Assembly: GCF_000744785.1 (NCBI RefSeq)
Contig: NZ_JQMO01000002.1
Location: 1,054,001-1,118,000, forward strand
Reading direction: 5' to 3'
DNA length: 64,000 bases
DNA from: Kitasatospora azatica KCTC 9699
Lineage (GTDB): Bacteria; Actinomycetota; Actinomycetes; Streptomycetales; Streptomycetaceae
Shown here: positions 52,925 through 62,568 of the stretch, one piece after another
Layout: each line of letters begins with the position of its first letter
Numbering within the stretch: position 1 is the first letter of the stretch
Notes under the pieces: model-generated
What the model was told of the DNA's origin: nothing
Database searches by the model: none
Seen by the model: only the letters and a program-made list of their open reading frames with translations
Position numbers and translations under genes: made by a program

Positions 52925-54187
52925 TCAGTTCAGCCAGCCGGCGACCTGCGCGTTCGCCGCGCTGTCCCAGCCGAGTTCGAGGTGGTTGGCGGTGGCGACC
53001 AGCGCGGTGCCGCCCACGGTCGCGATCCCGGTGGTGTCCAGCGCGCTGCTCTCGAAGACGACGCCGTCACTGGGCCCGCGGTCCTCGTTGAAGATGCCGA
53101 CGATGCTCGGTGTGCCGCCGGCCAGCAGGTAGGTCCGGACGGCGGACGGCACCCCGGCCCGCTGCAGCGGCGCGATCAGCGAACCGGCGTCGATGGCGGC
53201 CTGGATGCCGCCGCCGTCGGTGTAGAAGCCCTGCCCGCCGTAGTAGGTGGTGTACCAGTCCTGTTGGGTCTGGTCGACGCCGTAGACCGCGTCGAAGCGG
53301 GCCAGCATCTGCCGCTGCCCGGGGTAGTCGTCGTAGCCGCCGCTGGGGGTGAAGGAGTACTCGGGGTGCGCGACATAGCTGCCGTAGCAGGTCATGTGCA
53401 GATGCGGGGAGGGGGCGTTGACCGTGCCTCCGCACTCCGGCCAGATGCTGAAGTCGTGGGCCCAGCCGTGGGCGTAGGGGTAGTCGTAGCCGCCGTTCGG
53501 CCCGCCGAGGGTGATCAGCTTGCGGACGTCGCCCGCGTACGGCCGTCCCCAGGACGGCTTCACCGAGGAGACGTAGGCCCTGGTGGACATCTCGCCCTTG
53601 CTCCAGCCGACCAGGTCCACCTGCGGGACGCCGAGCTTGGCGCGGATCAGCGCGACCGCGTCGCCGACCTCCTGAGCCTGCATCAGGTTGTCGCCCTGCT
53701 TGTGCGCGAAGCCGATCGCGAAGACCCGGTAGCCGCGTGCCGACAGGTACTGCATCAGGCCGGTGCTGGGGCAGGAGGCGGCGCCGCAGCCGTAGCCGCC
53801 GGACTCGCCGGGGTTGGCCCAGGCGCGGTCGGGGTTGTCGTTGGCGCCGTGCACCAGCAGCACCGGGACCTGGTGCGCGCCGGTGTTCCAGCCGGGGGCC
53901 GAGTAGAGCAGGAAGCGGCCGGAGTACGGCTTCTTCACGCCGCCGAAGAAGGTGAGCCGCTGGCCGTCCTGGTCGCCGCGGCCGTCCGGAGGGTACTGCT
54001 CCTGGTGGAAGCCGGTGGTGGTGTCGAGGTAGCGCTCGACGTGGTCCCAGCCGTTGGCGACGCTGCCGTAGCTCGCCTCCATGGTCAGATAGGCGGGCGC
54101 GGCGGCCGCCGAGGCCGGCGCCGCCTGGGCGAAGGCGCCGGTCAGTGCCAGCACCACCGCCAGAATCCACCCGTATCGCTTGCGCAC
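52925..54187 (-). CDS. Secreted lipase/triacylglycerol-type hydrolase
   Basis: 420-residue secreted hydrolase with a Sec signal peptide (residues 1-30, cleavage near SAAAA). GxSxG as DLVGWSKGEMSTRAYV (residues about 210-225), VLLVHGANDNP (oxyanion) and a C-terminal NHLELGW with the putative catalytic His are visible; several Cys pairs (GCGAASC) suggest disulfides. Likely acts on lipid esters outside the cell. First gene of an operon with the intracellular alpha/beta-hydrolase. Confidence 0.82.
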   Translation of the reverse strand: MRKRYGWILAVVLALTGAFAQAAPASAAAAPAYLTMEASYGSVANGWDHVERYLDTTTGFHQEQYPPDGRGDQDGQRLTFFGGVKKPYSGRFLLYSAPGWNTGAHQVPVLLVHGANDNPDRAWANPGESGGYGCGAASCPSTGLMQYLSARGYRVFAIGFAHKQGDNLMQAQEVGDAVALIRAKLGVPQVDLVGWSKGEMSTRAYVSSVKPSWGRPYAGDVRKLITLGGPNGGYDYPYAHGWAHDFSIWPECGGTVNAPSPHLHMTCYGSYVAHPEYSFTPSGGYDDYPGQRQMLARFDAVYGVDQTQQDWYTTYYGGQGFYTDGGGIQAAIDAGSLIAPLQRAGVPSAVRTYLLAGGTPSIVGIFNEDRGPSDGVVFESSALDTTGIATVGGTALVATANHLELGWDSAANAQVAGWLN

Positions 54188-54328
54188 GCCGCGTCAACTC
54201 CTCCACGCCGAGGGCCGTTCCGGGACACGGTAGGCGGGCGGGGTGAGATCGACCCATGGCGGCGGGCCACACTTCGGGCCGGCCGGCATGTGGTCCCGCC
54301 ACCTGTCCTACGCGCCCGGTAACGCGGC

Positions 54329-54360
54329 AGGCGCGCCACCCGGTCGGGGGTGACGCGCCT
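54329..54360. terminator. Hairpin terminator beyond APC copy 2
   Basis: AGGCGCG and CGCGCCT arms, with inner CACCC/GGGTG pairing and a short loop, just 27 bp beyond the permease stop on the permease transcript. Plausible terminator. Confidence 0.55.
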
Positions 54361-54386
54361 GCGGCTTCAGCGGAGGTGACGGACTG

Positions 54387-56024
54387 TCAGTGGCCGCCCT
54401 CGTCGACGACCTCGATGGAGCCGATGTTCGCCTCGATCTCGGCAGCGGGCAGCGCCACGGCGCGAGCCCAGTAGTAGATCGCCAGCGAGAAGCCGGCAAC
54501 CAGCGCCATGTCCCACCACATCGGGATCACGTTGCGGGCGGAGTCGCCGAAACCGCCGAGGTAGGAGATCACCAGCAGGCCGATCAGGTAGACCGGCAGC
54601 CACTGCGCGGCCTTCCAGTTCAGCTTCGGCGCGTTCGGCAGGTTCTTGCTGATCGCGTACGCGGCGTACGAGCCGAGCAGCAGGTAACCGATGATGATCG
54701 CCGCACCCAGACGCCACAGGGTGTCCCAGCCGGCCCAGTAGATGATCAGACCGGCGATCACGAAGGCGGCCGGGGAGATGAAGCCGGCGGCCGGCAGCTT
54801 GTACGGACGCTCACGGTCGGGCAGGCGGTTGCGGAAGACGCCCAGCGCCAGCGGGGCACCCGCGTACATCAGCACGCTGGCCGAGGAGATGAAGCTGACC
54901 AGCTGCTGCCAGCTCGGGAACGGCAGGAAGCAGATCACGCCGGTGACGAAGGACATGAGCAGGCCGAACCACGGCACGCCGCGGGCGTCGGTCTTCTCGA
55001 AGGCCTTCGGCGCGTAGCCGTTGCGGCTCAGACCGTAGGAGATCCGGGAGGTGGAGGTGGTGTAGATCAGGCCGGTGCCACCGGGGGAGATGATCGCGTC
55101 CAGCCGGAGGACGAACGCCAGCCAGCCGAGGCCGATGACGGTGGCCAGACCGGCGAACGGACCCTCGATGCCCTGGTAGGCCAGGTCGGCCCAGCCCTTG
55201 ACGAAGGAGCTGCCGGGCAGCGCGCCGATGTAGACGACCTGCAGCAGGGTGTAGATCAGGGTGCCGATGATCACCGAGCCGATGACGGCACGCGGGATGT
55301 CACGCTTGGGGTTCTTGCTCTCACCGGAGAGCTGGATCGCCTGCTCGAAGCCGAGCAGCGAGAAGATGATGCCGCTGGTGCTGATCGCGCCGAGCACACC
55401 CTTGACGCCGTACGGCAGGAAGCCGTGCGAGGTGAAGTTGCCCGGGTGGAAGTTGGTCAGCGCGAGGATGAAGATCAGGCCCAGCGGAACGGCGATCTTC
55501 CACCAGGTAGCCGCGCTGTTGGTGTGCGCCAGCAGGCGCACGCCGAGGAAGTTGACGGCCACGAAGACCGCCATCAGGACCACGGCGACCACGAAACCGG
55601 TGACGGTCAGCGTGCCGTTGTCATGCTGCAGACCGCCTACCCAGAACTTGGAGTAGCCGATCATGGCCTCGACCTCGATCGGTGCCACGGTCGCTGCCTG
55701 CAGCCAGGAGAACCAGCCGAAGCTCATGCCGGCCAGGCCGCCGAACGCGTAGTGCGGGTACCGCGCGGTGCCGCCCGACACCGGGAACAGCCCGCCGAGC
55801 TCGGCGTGGACCAGCGCGAGCAGCACGATCGCGACGGCCCCGATCCCCCACGAGATGATCGCTGCCGGGCCGGCGACGACCACCGCGTTCTTCGCTCCGA
55901 AGAGCCAACCGGATCCGATGATCGAGCCCACCGAGGCCCAGAGAAGCCCGACGAGACCGATGTCCCGCTTGAGCCTGGTGCCGGACCCGGCGGTCGGCGG
56001 AGCTATTTTGTCAACAACTGCCAT
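54387..56024 (-). CDS. APC-superfamily amino-acid permease (copy 2)
   Basis: 545-residue paralogue of the permease at 9770-11413: LKRDIGLVGLLWASVGSIIGSGWLFGAKNAVVV corresponds block by block to copy 1, including ELGGLFPVSGGTARYPHYAFGGLAGMSFGWF, GFISPAAFVIAGLIIYWAGWDTLWRLGA and the C-terminal AAEIEANIGSIEVVDEGGH. Clear paralogues from inspection. Likely the same substrate class with different regulation. It has a 515-bp AT-richer upstream region. ATG start. Confidence 0.9.
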   Translation of the reverse strand: MAVVDKIAPPTAGSGTRLKRDIGLVGLLWASVGSIIGSGWLFGAKNAVVVAGPAAIISWGIGAVAIVLLALVHAELGGLFPVSGGTARYPHYAFGGLAGMSFGWFSWLQAATVAPIEVEAMIGYSKFWVGGLQHDNGTLTVTGFVVAVVLMAVFVAVNFLGVRLLAHTNSAATWWKIAVPLGLIFILALTNFHPGNFTSHGFLPYGVKGVLGAISTSGIIFSLLGFEQAIQLSGESKNPKRDIPRAVIGSVIIGTLIYTLLQVVYIGALPGSSFVKGWADLAYQGIEGPFAGLATVIGLGWLAFVLRLDAIISPGGTGLIYTTSTSRISYGLSRNGYAPKAFEKTDARGVPWFGLLMSFVTGVICFLPFPSWQQLVSFISSASVLMYAGAPLALGVFRNRLPDRERPYKLPAAGFISPAAFVIAGLIIYWAGWDTLWRLGAAIIIGYLLLGSYAAYAISKNLPNAPKLNWKAAQWLPVYLIGLLVISYLGGFGDSARNVIPMWWDMALVAGFSLAIYYWARAVALPAAEIEANIGSIEVVDEGGH

Positions 56025-56403
56025 GTGTGGGGACCCTCTTCAAAGATGGCGGGTGAGAGTGCGGTGAACGCTAGCGGGCGATTAGGGATCTGCAAAGACC
56101 CCAATCCCGAATAGTTATGTTCTGCCCGCCCCTTAGCACAGATTCTTGAGAGTCTCCGACCAGCCGCTACCTGCCAGCATCAGCGCAGGTCAGAGCCGTC
56201 AGGGCAGTTGACCACTTACACCTCCGCAAAGTCCGTACCAATATTTGAGCACCATTTGAGCTTTCGCCCCGAGCCATCCAATATGGATGCCCAAGGGGGT
56301 TATATCCTTTATCTCCGCCGCATAGTGATGCAGTCGGCGGGGCAGCCGAATCAGCTGCCGTAATGGCGGCTCGGGACGCTGGACCGCCGGTTTGACGCCG
56401 CAT

Positions 56404-57013
<610 letters not shown>

Positions 57014-57195
57014 CTACCGTGCGTTCGCGCCCAGTGGTACCGCCCCCGGCCCGGCGGCGGCCGCATACTGATCCGTTCGGTGGCGTGTCCCGGGCTGTCG
57101 GCAGGGCCCTCTTGCCCTGGCCGGGCGGCCTGCGGCAGGCTCGGGACCAGGGGGCACACCGGCGTGCCCGCCGCGACCCCGAAGGACGACCCTCG

Positions 57196-58104
57196 ATGAC
57201 GACCCCTCAGGCCCCCCAGAGCGCGATCCCCTCGCTCTTCGCCGGGCTCTGCGACGACGCGGCGATCTTCCCGCCCGGTGACCTCCCGCTCCCCCAGGCG
57301 GTGCCCGCCCACCTGGCCCACCGCTCGGCCTGGTACGCGGACCTGGTCGGTCCGTTCCTCTGCGGCGCGGGGCGGATCGGCGCGCTCTCCGACCAGCTCG
57401 GCGAGGGCCGGCTGGGCAAGGGCCGGCTGGGCGAGGGCGAACTGCGGGTCGGCCTGATCGTGCCGGACGGCAGCGCGGGCCTGGAGCCGGCGCTGCGCGC
57501 GGTGGCGGGTGACCCGCGGCTGCGGATCGAGGGCATCGAGGTGCTGGCCGACCAGGATGTGGCGCCGGCCGAGGGTGTGCGCCGGGTGCGCGAGGCGCTG
57601 GACCGGCTGCTGCCCGAGTACGCGCCCGAGGCGCCGACGGCGATCGAGGTGGCCCGCGGGCCGGAGCTGCTCTCGGCGCTGGACGAGCTGGAGGGCGGCC
57701 CGTACCGGGCGAAGTTCCGCACCGGTGGCACCACCGCGCAGGCCTTCCCGGGCGAGCTGGAGTTGGCCTCCTTCCTGTACGCGGCGCTCTACCGCAAGCT
57801 CTCCTTCAAGTGCACGGCCGGGCTGCACCACGCACTGCGGCACGACGACCAGGAGACCGGTTTCGCGCACCACGGCTTCCTCAACGTGCTGCTGGCCACC
57901 CATGCGGCGCTGGACGGAGCCGAGCACGGCGAGCTGGCCGCGCTGCTGAAGGAGCGCGACGGCGAGACGGTGGCCGGCCGGTTGGCCGAGCTGACCGGGG
58001 AGCAGCAGCGCGCGGCCCGCGCGGCGTTCACCGCCTTCGGCACCTGCAGCATCGCCGAGCCGCTGGCGGACCTGGTGGCGCTGGGCCTGGTCACGATCCC
58101 CTAG
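57196..58104 (+). CDS. Conserved hypothetical protein
   Basis: 302-residue soluble protein. It has a conserved-looking beginning IPSLFAGLCDDAAIFPPGDLPLPQAVPAHLAHR, a middle with a GEGRLGKGRLGEGELR repeat, and FLYAALYRKLSFKCTAGLHHALRHDDQETGFAHHGFLNVLLATHAAL (His/Phe-rich, possibly a metal site), followed by a helical C-terminus. I recognise no family. ATG follows AAGGACGAC. Its stop codon is part of the CTAG target where the insertion sequence sits, so the product is unaltered. Confidence 0.65.
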   Translation: MTTPQAPQSAIPSLFAGLCDDAAIFPPGDLPLPQAVPAHLAHRSAWYADLVGPFLCGAGRIGALSDQLGEGRLGKGRLGEGELRVGLIVPDGSAGLEPALRAVAGDPRLRIEGIEVLADQDVAPAEGVRRVREALDRLLPEYAPEAPTAIEVARGPELLSALDELEGGPYRAKFRTGGTTAQAFPGELELASFLYAALYRKLSFKCTAGLHHALRHDDQETGFAHHGFLNVLLATHAALDGAEHGELAALLKERDGETVAGRLAELTGEQQRAARAAFTAFGTCSIAEPLADLVALGLVTIP

Positions 58105-58126
58105 AAGGCTGATGAAGATGTTGGGT

Positions 58127-58158
58127 TCTGGCCCCACCGAGCAAGCGGTGGGGCCAGA
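58127..58158 (+). promoter_or_regulatory. Long hairpin ahead of the transposase start
   Basis: A perfect 13-bp stem TCTGGCCCCACCG / CGGTGGGGCCAGA with 6-nt loop ends 8 nt before the transposase GTG. Such internal hairpins can block read-through from outside promoters from being translated (known for other ISs). Inferred regulatory role. Confidence 0.65.
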
Positions 58159-58166
58159 CTCGTCTT

Positions 58167-59741
58167 GTGGCGATGGGGGAATGGGCCGGGGAGACGGTCG
58201 GGCCGGATGTGTGGGAGACCTGCCGGGAGTTGATCCCGGTGGGCAGTGTGTTCGCGTTCCTGGCCGAGCATCGTGGCCGGGTGTTTCCAGTGGAGATGTT
58301 CGCGGACATGTATCCGTCGGCGAACGGCCGCCCGAGCATGCCTCCGCAGATCCTGGCCGCGGCGATCACGCTGCAGGCCCTGCACGGCTTGTCCGACTTC
58401 GAGACGGTGCAGGAACTACGGTGTGACCTTCGTTGGAAGGCCGCCTGCGGGCTGGGCCTGTACGACACGGCGTTCGACCCGTCGCTGCTGTCCTACTTCC
58501 GCCGCCGGTTGGCCCGTTCTGCCCAGCCCAACCGGGTGTTCGAGGCCGTGCGGGAGGTCGTGAAGGCGACCGGGGTGTTGAAGGGCCGCCAGAAGCGAGC
58601 GCTTGACTCGACCGTGCTGGACGACGCGGTCGCCACTCAGGACACCGTCACCCAGCTGATTGCCGCCGTCCGGGCGGTGATCCGCGAGGTCCCCGGCGCC
58701 GAGGCGGTCGCAGCCGTGCAATGCACCGCGCACGACTACCGCGATCCGGGCAAGCCCCGCATCGCCTGGAACGACCAGCAGGCCCGGGCCGATCTGGTGG
58801 ACGCCCTGGTCGGCGACGCGCTGCGGCTGCTCGGGCACCTGCCCGAGCAGCAACTGGGCGAGAAGGCAGCGAACGCGGTCGGGATCCTGGCCCTGGTCGC
58901 CGGGCAGGACGTCGAGCCGGCCGACGGCTCCGACGGGCGTGACGGGCGCTGGCGCATTACCCAAGGGACGGCACCTGACCGCGTCATCTCCACCGTCGAT
59001 CCCCAGGCCCGGCACGTCCACAAGACCCGCACCCGACACCAGGACGGCTACAAGGCCCACCTCGCCGTCGAACCCGAGACCGTGATCTACACCGACGTCG
59101 AGCTCACCCCCGGTAGCGGCAGTGAACACCACGAGGCGGCCGTCGCTGCCGAGTTACTCGCTGCCGAGACCGAGCCGGTGGAGGCGTTCGGCGACACCGC
59201 GTACTCCACCGGAGGGACCCGCCAGGCCCTGGCCGGCCACCGCCTCTACTTCAAGCCGGTGCCGCAACGACCCGCTGTTGCGGGCGGGTTCGTCCTGGAC
59301 GATTTCCGCATTGATACCGCCGGGGGCACGGTCGCCTGCCCAGCCGGCACGACCGTTGCGCTCTCGCGCGATCGAGGCCCTGACCTTCCCCGCTCGGCAA
59401 ACTTCGGGGACCGGTGCACCGGCTGCTGGCTCCGTGAGCGGTGCACGACCTCCAAGACCGGCAAGGCCCTGCGGATCCAGCCCGGCTACGACCTCCAGCG
59501 CGCCGCACGGCAACAAGCCGCCGATCCCGCCTGGCAGGCCGCCTACCGCCGATGGCGGCCCCCGGTCGAACGAGCCGTGGCCTGGCTCGTCGGACACGGA
59601 AACCGCCGACTGCGCTATCGAGGAACGATCAAGAACAACGCCTGGCTCCACACCCGCGCTGCCGCCCTCAACCTCCGAACACTCATCAACCTCGGACTCG
59701 ACCACAACGGCACCACCTGGCACATCCGGGCCACCGCCTGA
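58167..59741 (+). CDS. IS1182-family DDE transposase
   Basis: 524-residue transposase with an N-terminal DUF772-like domain (GSVFAFLAEHRGRVFPVEMF; PPQILAAAITLQALHGLSDFE) and a C-terminal DDE_Tnp_1 domain: first Asp in RALDSTVLDDAV, second in EAFGDTAYSTGGTRQAL, and the Glu near the C-terminal PPVERAVAWL segment, plus a zinc-like CTGCWLRERC. Full length and uninterrupted, so potentially active. GTG start; ATG six nucleotides further on is an alternative. Confidence 0.95.
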   Translation: MAMGEWAGETVGPDVWETCRELIPVGSVFAFLAEHRGRVFPVEMFADMYPSANGRPSMPPQILAAAITLQALHGLSDFETVQELRCDLRWKAACGLGLYDTAFDPSLLSYFRRRLARSAQPNRVFEAVREVVKATGVLKGRQKRALDSTVLDDAVATQDTVTQLIAAVRAVIREVPGAEAVAAVQCTAHDYRDPGKPRIAWNDQQARADLVDALVGDALRLLGHLPEQQLGEKAANAVGILALVAGQDVEPADGSDGRDGRWRITQGTAPDRVISTVDPQARHVHKTRTRHQDGYKAHLAVEPETVIYTDVELTPGSGSEHHEAAVAAELLAAETEPVEAFGDTAYSTGGTRQALAGHRLYFKPVPQRPAVAGGFVLDDFRIDTAGGTVACPAGTTVALSRDRGPDLPRSANFGDRCTGCWLRERCTTSKTGKALRIQPGYDLQRAARQQAADPAWQAAYRRWRPPVERAVAWLVGHGNRRLRYRGTIKNNAWLHTRAAALNLRTLINLGLDHNGTTWHIRATA

Positions 59742-59783
59742 GGGCAGCCGCCCGGATCACACCAAGATCTTCATCAGTCTTCT

Positions 59784-59800
59784 AGGGCCCGTCCGGCCCT
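59784..59800. terminator. Hairpin originally following the hypothetical gene
   Basis: AGGGCC and GGCCCT perfect 6-bp arms with a 5-nt loop right after the insertion element's right CTAG. Likely the upstream gene's terminator before insertion. Confidence 0.4.
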
Positions 59801-59920
59801 GGCACCACGCGGGAATCTGCTGCACCACCCCTTACCCTGCCCGCTACCTGGCAGTAACCTCACCCGCGTCCCACCCGCGTGCCGCCATCGGGGCCGCGCG
59901 CGGGTGTCTCGGGAGGGTTC

Positions 59921-60796
59921 ATGCGTTCTTCTCTGTCCCGCCGCCTGCGCGCGGCGGCCGCCGCCGGCGTGCTCGGCGCCACCCTGCTCGGTGTCTGCGC
60001 CGGGCCCGCCTCGGCCGCCGAGACCAAGCACACGCGCTACTACCTGGCGCTCGGCGACTCGCTGGCGGCCGGCTACCAGTCGTTGCCCGGCGGCGGCCAC
60101 GAGGTCGGCCACGGCTACGCGCAGGACCTGGCCCGCACCCTGGAGCAGCGGGCCGCCGCGGCCGGCCACCCGTTCTCCTTCACCGACCTGGGCTGCCCCG
60201 GCGAGACCTCCGGTTCGATGGTCAACGGCGGCTGCCCCTACCCGCACTCCTTCCCGGGCGCTCAACTGGACGCCGCGGTGGCCTACCTGAAGGCCCATCA
60301 CAAGGACGACCTGGTGGTCACCCTGGACATCGGCGCCAACGACGTGGACGGCTGCGCCGCCGGTGGCAACCTGGACGCGGCCTGCGCCGCCCAGGGCATC
60401 GTCACGGCCGGCCGCAACCTCGGCACCGTGCTGAGCCGGCTCAGAGCGGCTGCCGGTCCGCACACCCGGATCGTCGGGATGAACCTCTACGACCCGTTCC
60501 TGGCCGCCTGGGTGACCGGCGACAAGGGCAAGGTGCTGGCCGGCCTGTCGGTGCCGCTGGCCGACACCCTGAACGCGACCCTGGAGTGCGTGGACGCGGT
60601 GCACGGGGTGCCGACGGCGGATGTGGCGAAGGCGTTCAGCACCAACTCCTTCTTCCCGCTGGTGGATCTGGGCGGGCAGCAGGTGCCGCTGAACGTGGCG
60701 CGGATCCTCAGCTGGACCAACATGTCCCGTGGTGACATCCACGCCAACGACACCGGCTACCAGGTGATGGCGGACGCCTTCCTCGCGAAGCTCTGA
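59921..60796 (+). CDS. Secreted SGNH/GDSL hydrolase
   Basis: 291-residue secreted hydrolase. Signal peptide AAAAAGVLGATLLGVCAGPASA (residues about 12-33). Block I ALGDSLAAGY near residue 43 contains the catalytic Ser, GxND block appears as DIGANDVDGCAAGG, and the final block is DIHANDTGYQVMADAF with the Asp-His pair. Cys residues occur in disulfide-like positions. Acts on ester substrates outside the cell; exact one unknown. RBS GGGAGGG upstream. Confidence 0.87.
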   Translation: MRSSLSRRLRAAAAAGVLGATLLGVCAGPASAAETKHTRYYLALGDSLAAGYQSLPGGGHEVGHGYAQDLARTLEQRAAAAGHPFSFTDLGCPGETSGSMVNGGCPYPHSFPGAQLDAAVAYLKAHHKDDLVVTLDIGANDVDGCAAGGNLDAACAAQGIVTAGRNLGTVLSRLRAAAGPHTRIVGMNLYDPFLAAWVTGDKGKVLAGLSVPLADTLNATLECVDAVHGVPTADVAKAFSTNSFFPLVDLGGQQVPLNVARILSWTNMSRGDIHANDTGYQVMADAFLAKL

Positions 60797-60832
60797 GCCC
60801 GGCGAAGCTGATCCGGTCGGCCCGCCGGGCCC

Positions 60833-60976
60833 TCAGGTCCGGCGGGCGGCCAGCTTCTCGGTGAAGGTCCGGGCCCGGCGGGTGAGTTCGGCCCACCGGA
60901 TACCGCCCTCGGCGAGGGTGGCACGGACCACGGCGATCACCGGGTCGGCGGCCAGCTGGGCACGGAAGGCGCTCAC
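60833..60976 (-). CDS. Small protein coupled to D-aminoacylase gene
   Basis: 47-residue protein (start VSAFRAQLAADPVIAVVRATL, rest basic and helical: GGIRWAELTRRARTFTEKLAARRT). GTG start overlaps the deacylase stop by GTGA, with GAGGAG in the deacylase 3' end as ribosome site, so it is translated as the last gene of the operon. No family recognised. Codon pattern fits a real gene. Confidence 0.6.
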   Translation of the reverse strand: MSAFRAQLAADPVIAVVRATLAEGGIRWAELTRRARTFTEKLAARRT

Positions 60977-62568
60977 CGGACTCCTCGGTCGGTGCGGCGC
61001 AGCGCGCGGCCGGGCAGTGCACCGGTCGGGCGGGCGTCGCTCAGTACGGCGGTGCCGTTGACGTAGACGTGCTGGATGCCCACTGCCGGGCGGCGCGGGT
61101 CCTGGTAGTCGGCGGTGTCGGCGACCGTGTCGGGGTCGAAGAGCACCAGGTCGGCGTGGTAGCCGGGGCGGATCAGGCCGCGCCGGGTCAGCCGCAGCCG
61201 GCGGGCCGGGCGGCCGGTCATCCGGTGCACCGCCTGCTCGAGCGTGAGTACGCCCAACTCGCGGCTGTAGCGGCCGAGGTAGCGCGGGAAGGTGCCCCAG
61301 GCGCGGGGGTGCGGGCGAGCGCCGACCAGCAGGCCGTCACTGCCTGCGGTGTGCGCCCGGTGGCGCATGATCGCCCGGACGTTCTCCTCGTGGCCGACGT
61401 GCTGCAGGATCGTGGTGCCCAACTCGTCCTCGCGCAGCAGCTCGAAGAAGAGCTCGGTGCCGCTGCTGCCCCGCTCGGCGGCCAGCTCCGCGACGGTCCG
61501 GCCGACCAGCGCGGCGAGCCGCTGGTTCCGTACGCCGGACAGCTGCACGGTGCTCCAGTCGGCGATCACGCCGTGGCAGCCGTCGCTGCCGCATTCTTCC
61601 AGCTCGACCCGGATCCGCTCGCGGGCGGTGGGGTCGGCGAGCCTGGCCAGGGTGGCCTCGGGTCCGCCTTCGGCGGCCCAACTGGGCAGCAGGGCAGCCA
61701 GGGTGGTGGAGCCCGGCAGGTACGGGTAGCTGTCCAGGGTCAGGTCGCAGCCCTCGGCGAGGGCCTGGTCGAGCAGGTCCAGCAGCTCGCCGGCCCGGCC
61801 CTGGTTCACGGCGAAGTTCATGGTGGCGTGCGCCAGGTGGAGTGGGCAGCCGGAGCGCCGGGAGATCTCCACCATCTCGGCGTAGCCCTGCAAGGCCCCG
61901 GCGCCGTAGGAGCGTTGGTGCGGCGAGTGGTAGCCGCCATGCGCGGCCACCACCTCGCAGAGCGCCACCAGCTCGGCGGTGTCGGCGTACATGCCGGGGG
62001 TGTAGCTGAGGCCGCTGGACAGGCCGACCGCGCCCTCGCGCAGCGCCTCGGCCAGGAGTTGGCGCATCCGGTCGAGTTCGGCGGGGCTCGGCGGGCGGCG
62101 GTCCCAGCCGAGTACCAGAGCCCGCAGGGTGCCGTGCGGGACCAGGTAGCAGGCGTTGACGGCGATGCCGCGGTCGAGCCGGTCGAGGTACTGTCCGACG
62201 CTGCGCCAGTCCCAGTCGAAGTCCTCGGGATCGCCGTTCCAGCCCGCGAGTTGGAGGCGCAGCGCCGGGAGTGTGGTGTCGTCCACGGGGGCGTAGGAGA
62301 GCCCGTCCTGACCGAGCACCTCGCAGGTGACTCCCTGGGTCACCCGGGACGGGTGGGCGCGCTCGACCAGCAGGCGCAGGTCGGAGTGCGCGTGCATGTC
62401 GATGAAACCGGGCGCCAGCACCAGTCCCCGGGCGTCGATGATCTGATCGGCCGTCAAGTTCCGGCCCAGTTCGGCGATCAGTCCGTCGCGGACCAGCACG
62501 TCGGCCGGCCGGCGGTCGGCGCCGCTGCCGTCGACCACGGTGGCGCCACGGAAGAGCAGGGTGGGCAT
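60973..62568 (-). CDS. N-acyl-D-amino-acid deacylase (D-aminoacylase)
   Basis: 531-residue amidohydrolase-superfamily deacylase releasing D-amino acids from N-acyl forms. N-terminal FRGATVVDGSGADRRPADVLVRDG is the typical start; metal ligands APGFIDMHAHSDL (HxH), CHGVIADW and HATMNFAVNQG segments and a C-terminal YHADLVLFDPDTV are conserved. ATG shares a 1-nt overlap with the preceding stop (TGATG). Operon: aldolase/racemase-like gene, this enzyme, then a 47-aa protein. Confidence 0.88.
   Translation of the reverse strand: MPTLLFRGATVVDGSGADRRPADVLVRDGLIAELGRNLTADQIIDARGLVLAPGFIDMHAHSDLRLLVERAHPSRVTQGVTCEVLGQDGLSYAPVDDTTLPALRLQLAGWNGDPEDFDWDWRSVGQYLDRLDRGIAVNACYLVPHGTLRALVLGWDRRPPSPAELDRMRQLLAEALREGAVGLSSGLSYTPGMYADTAELVALCEVVAAHGGYHSPHQRSYGAGALQGYAEMVEISRRSGCPLHLAHATMNFAVNQGRAGELLDLLDQALAEGCDLTLDSYPYLPGSTTLAALLPSWAAEGGPEATLARLADPTARERIRVELEECGSDGCHGVIADWSTVQLSGVRNQRLAALVGRTVAELAAERGSSGTELFFELLREDELGTTILQHVGHEENVRAIMRHRAHTAGSDGLLVGARPHPRAWGTFPRYLGRYSRELGVLTLEQAVHRMTGRPARRLRLTRRGLIRPGYHADLVLFDPDTVADTADYQDPRRPAVGIQHVYVNGTAVLSDARPTGALPGRALRRTDRGVR

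Larger units (their letters stand above)
58101..59785 (+). mobile_element. IS1182-family insertion sequence
   Basis: Intact element. 20-bp terminal inverted repeats (58105-58124 and 59762-59781) match at 18 of 20 positions (AAGGCTGATGAAGATGTTGG type), flanked on each side by CTAG (58101-58104, 59782-59785), read as a 4-bp target duplication. It encodes one transposase. The left CTAG contains the stop codon of the upstream gene, and the original hairpin downstream of that gene now lies on the other side of the element. Confidence 0.93.

Noticed and set aside
56167..56403. 78-codon minus-strand frame in the permease leader
   Set aside because: No ribosome site, no hydrophobic or domain pattern, and it lies in the structured AT-richer region.
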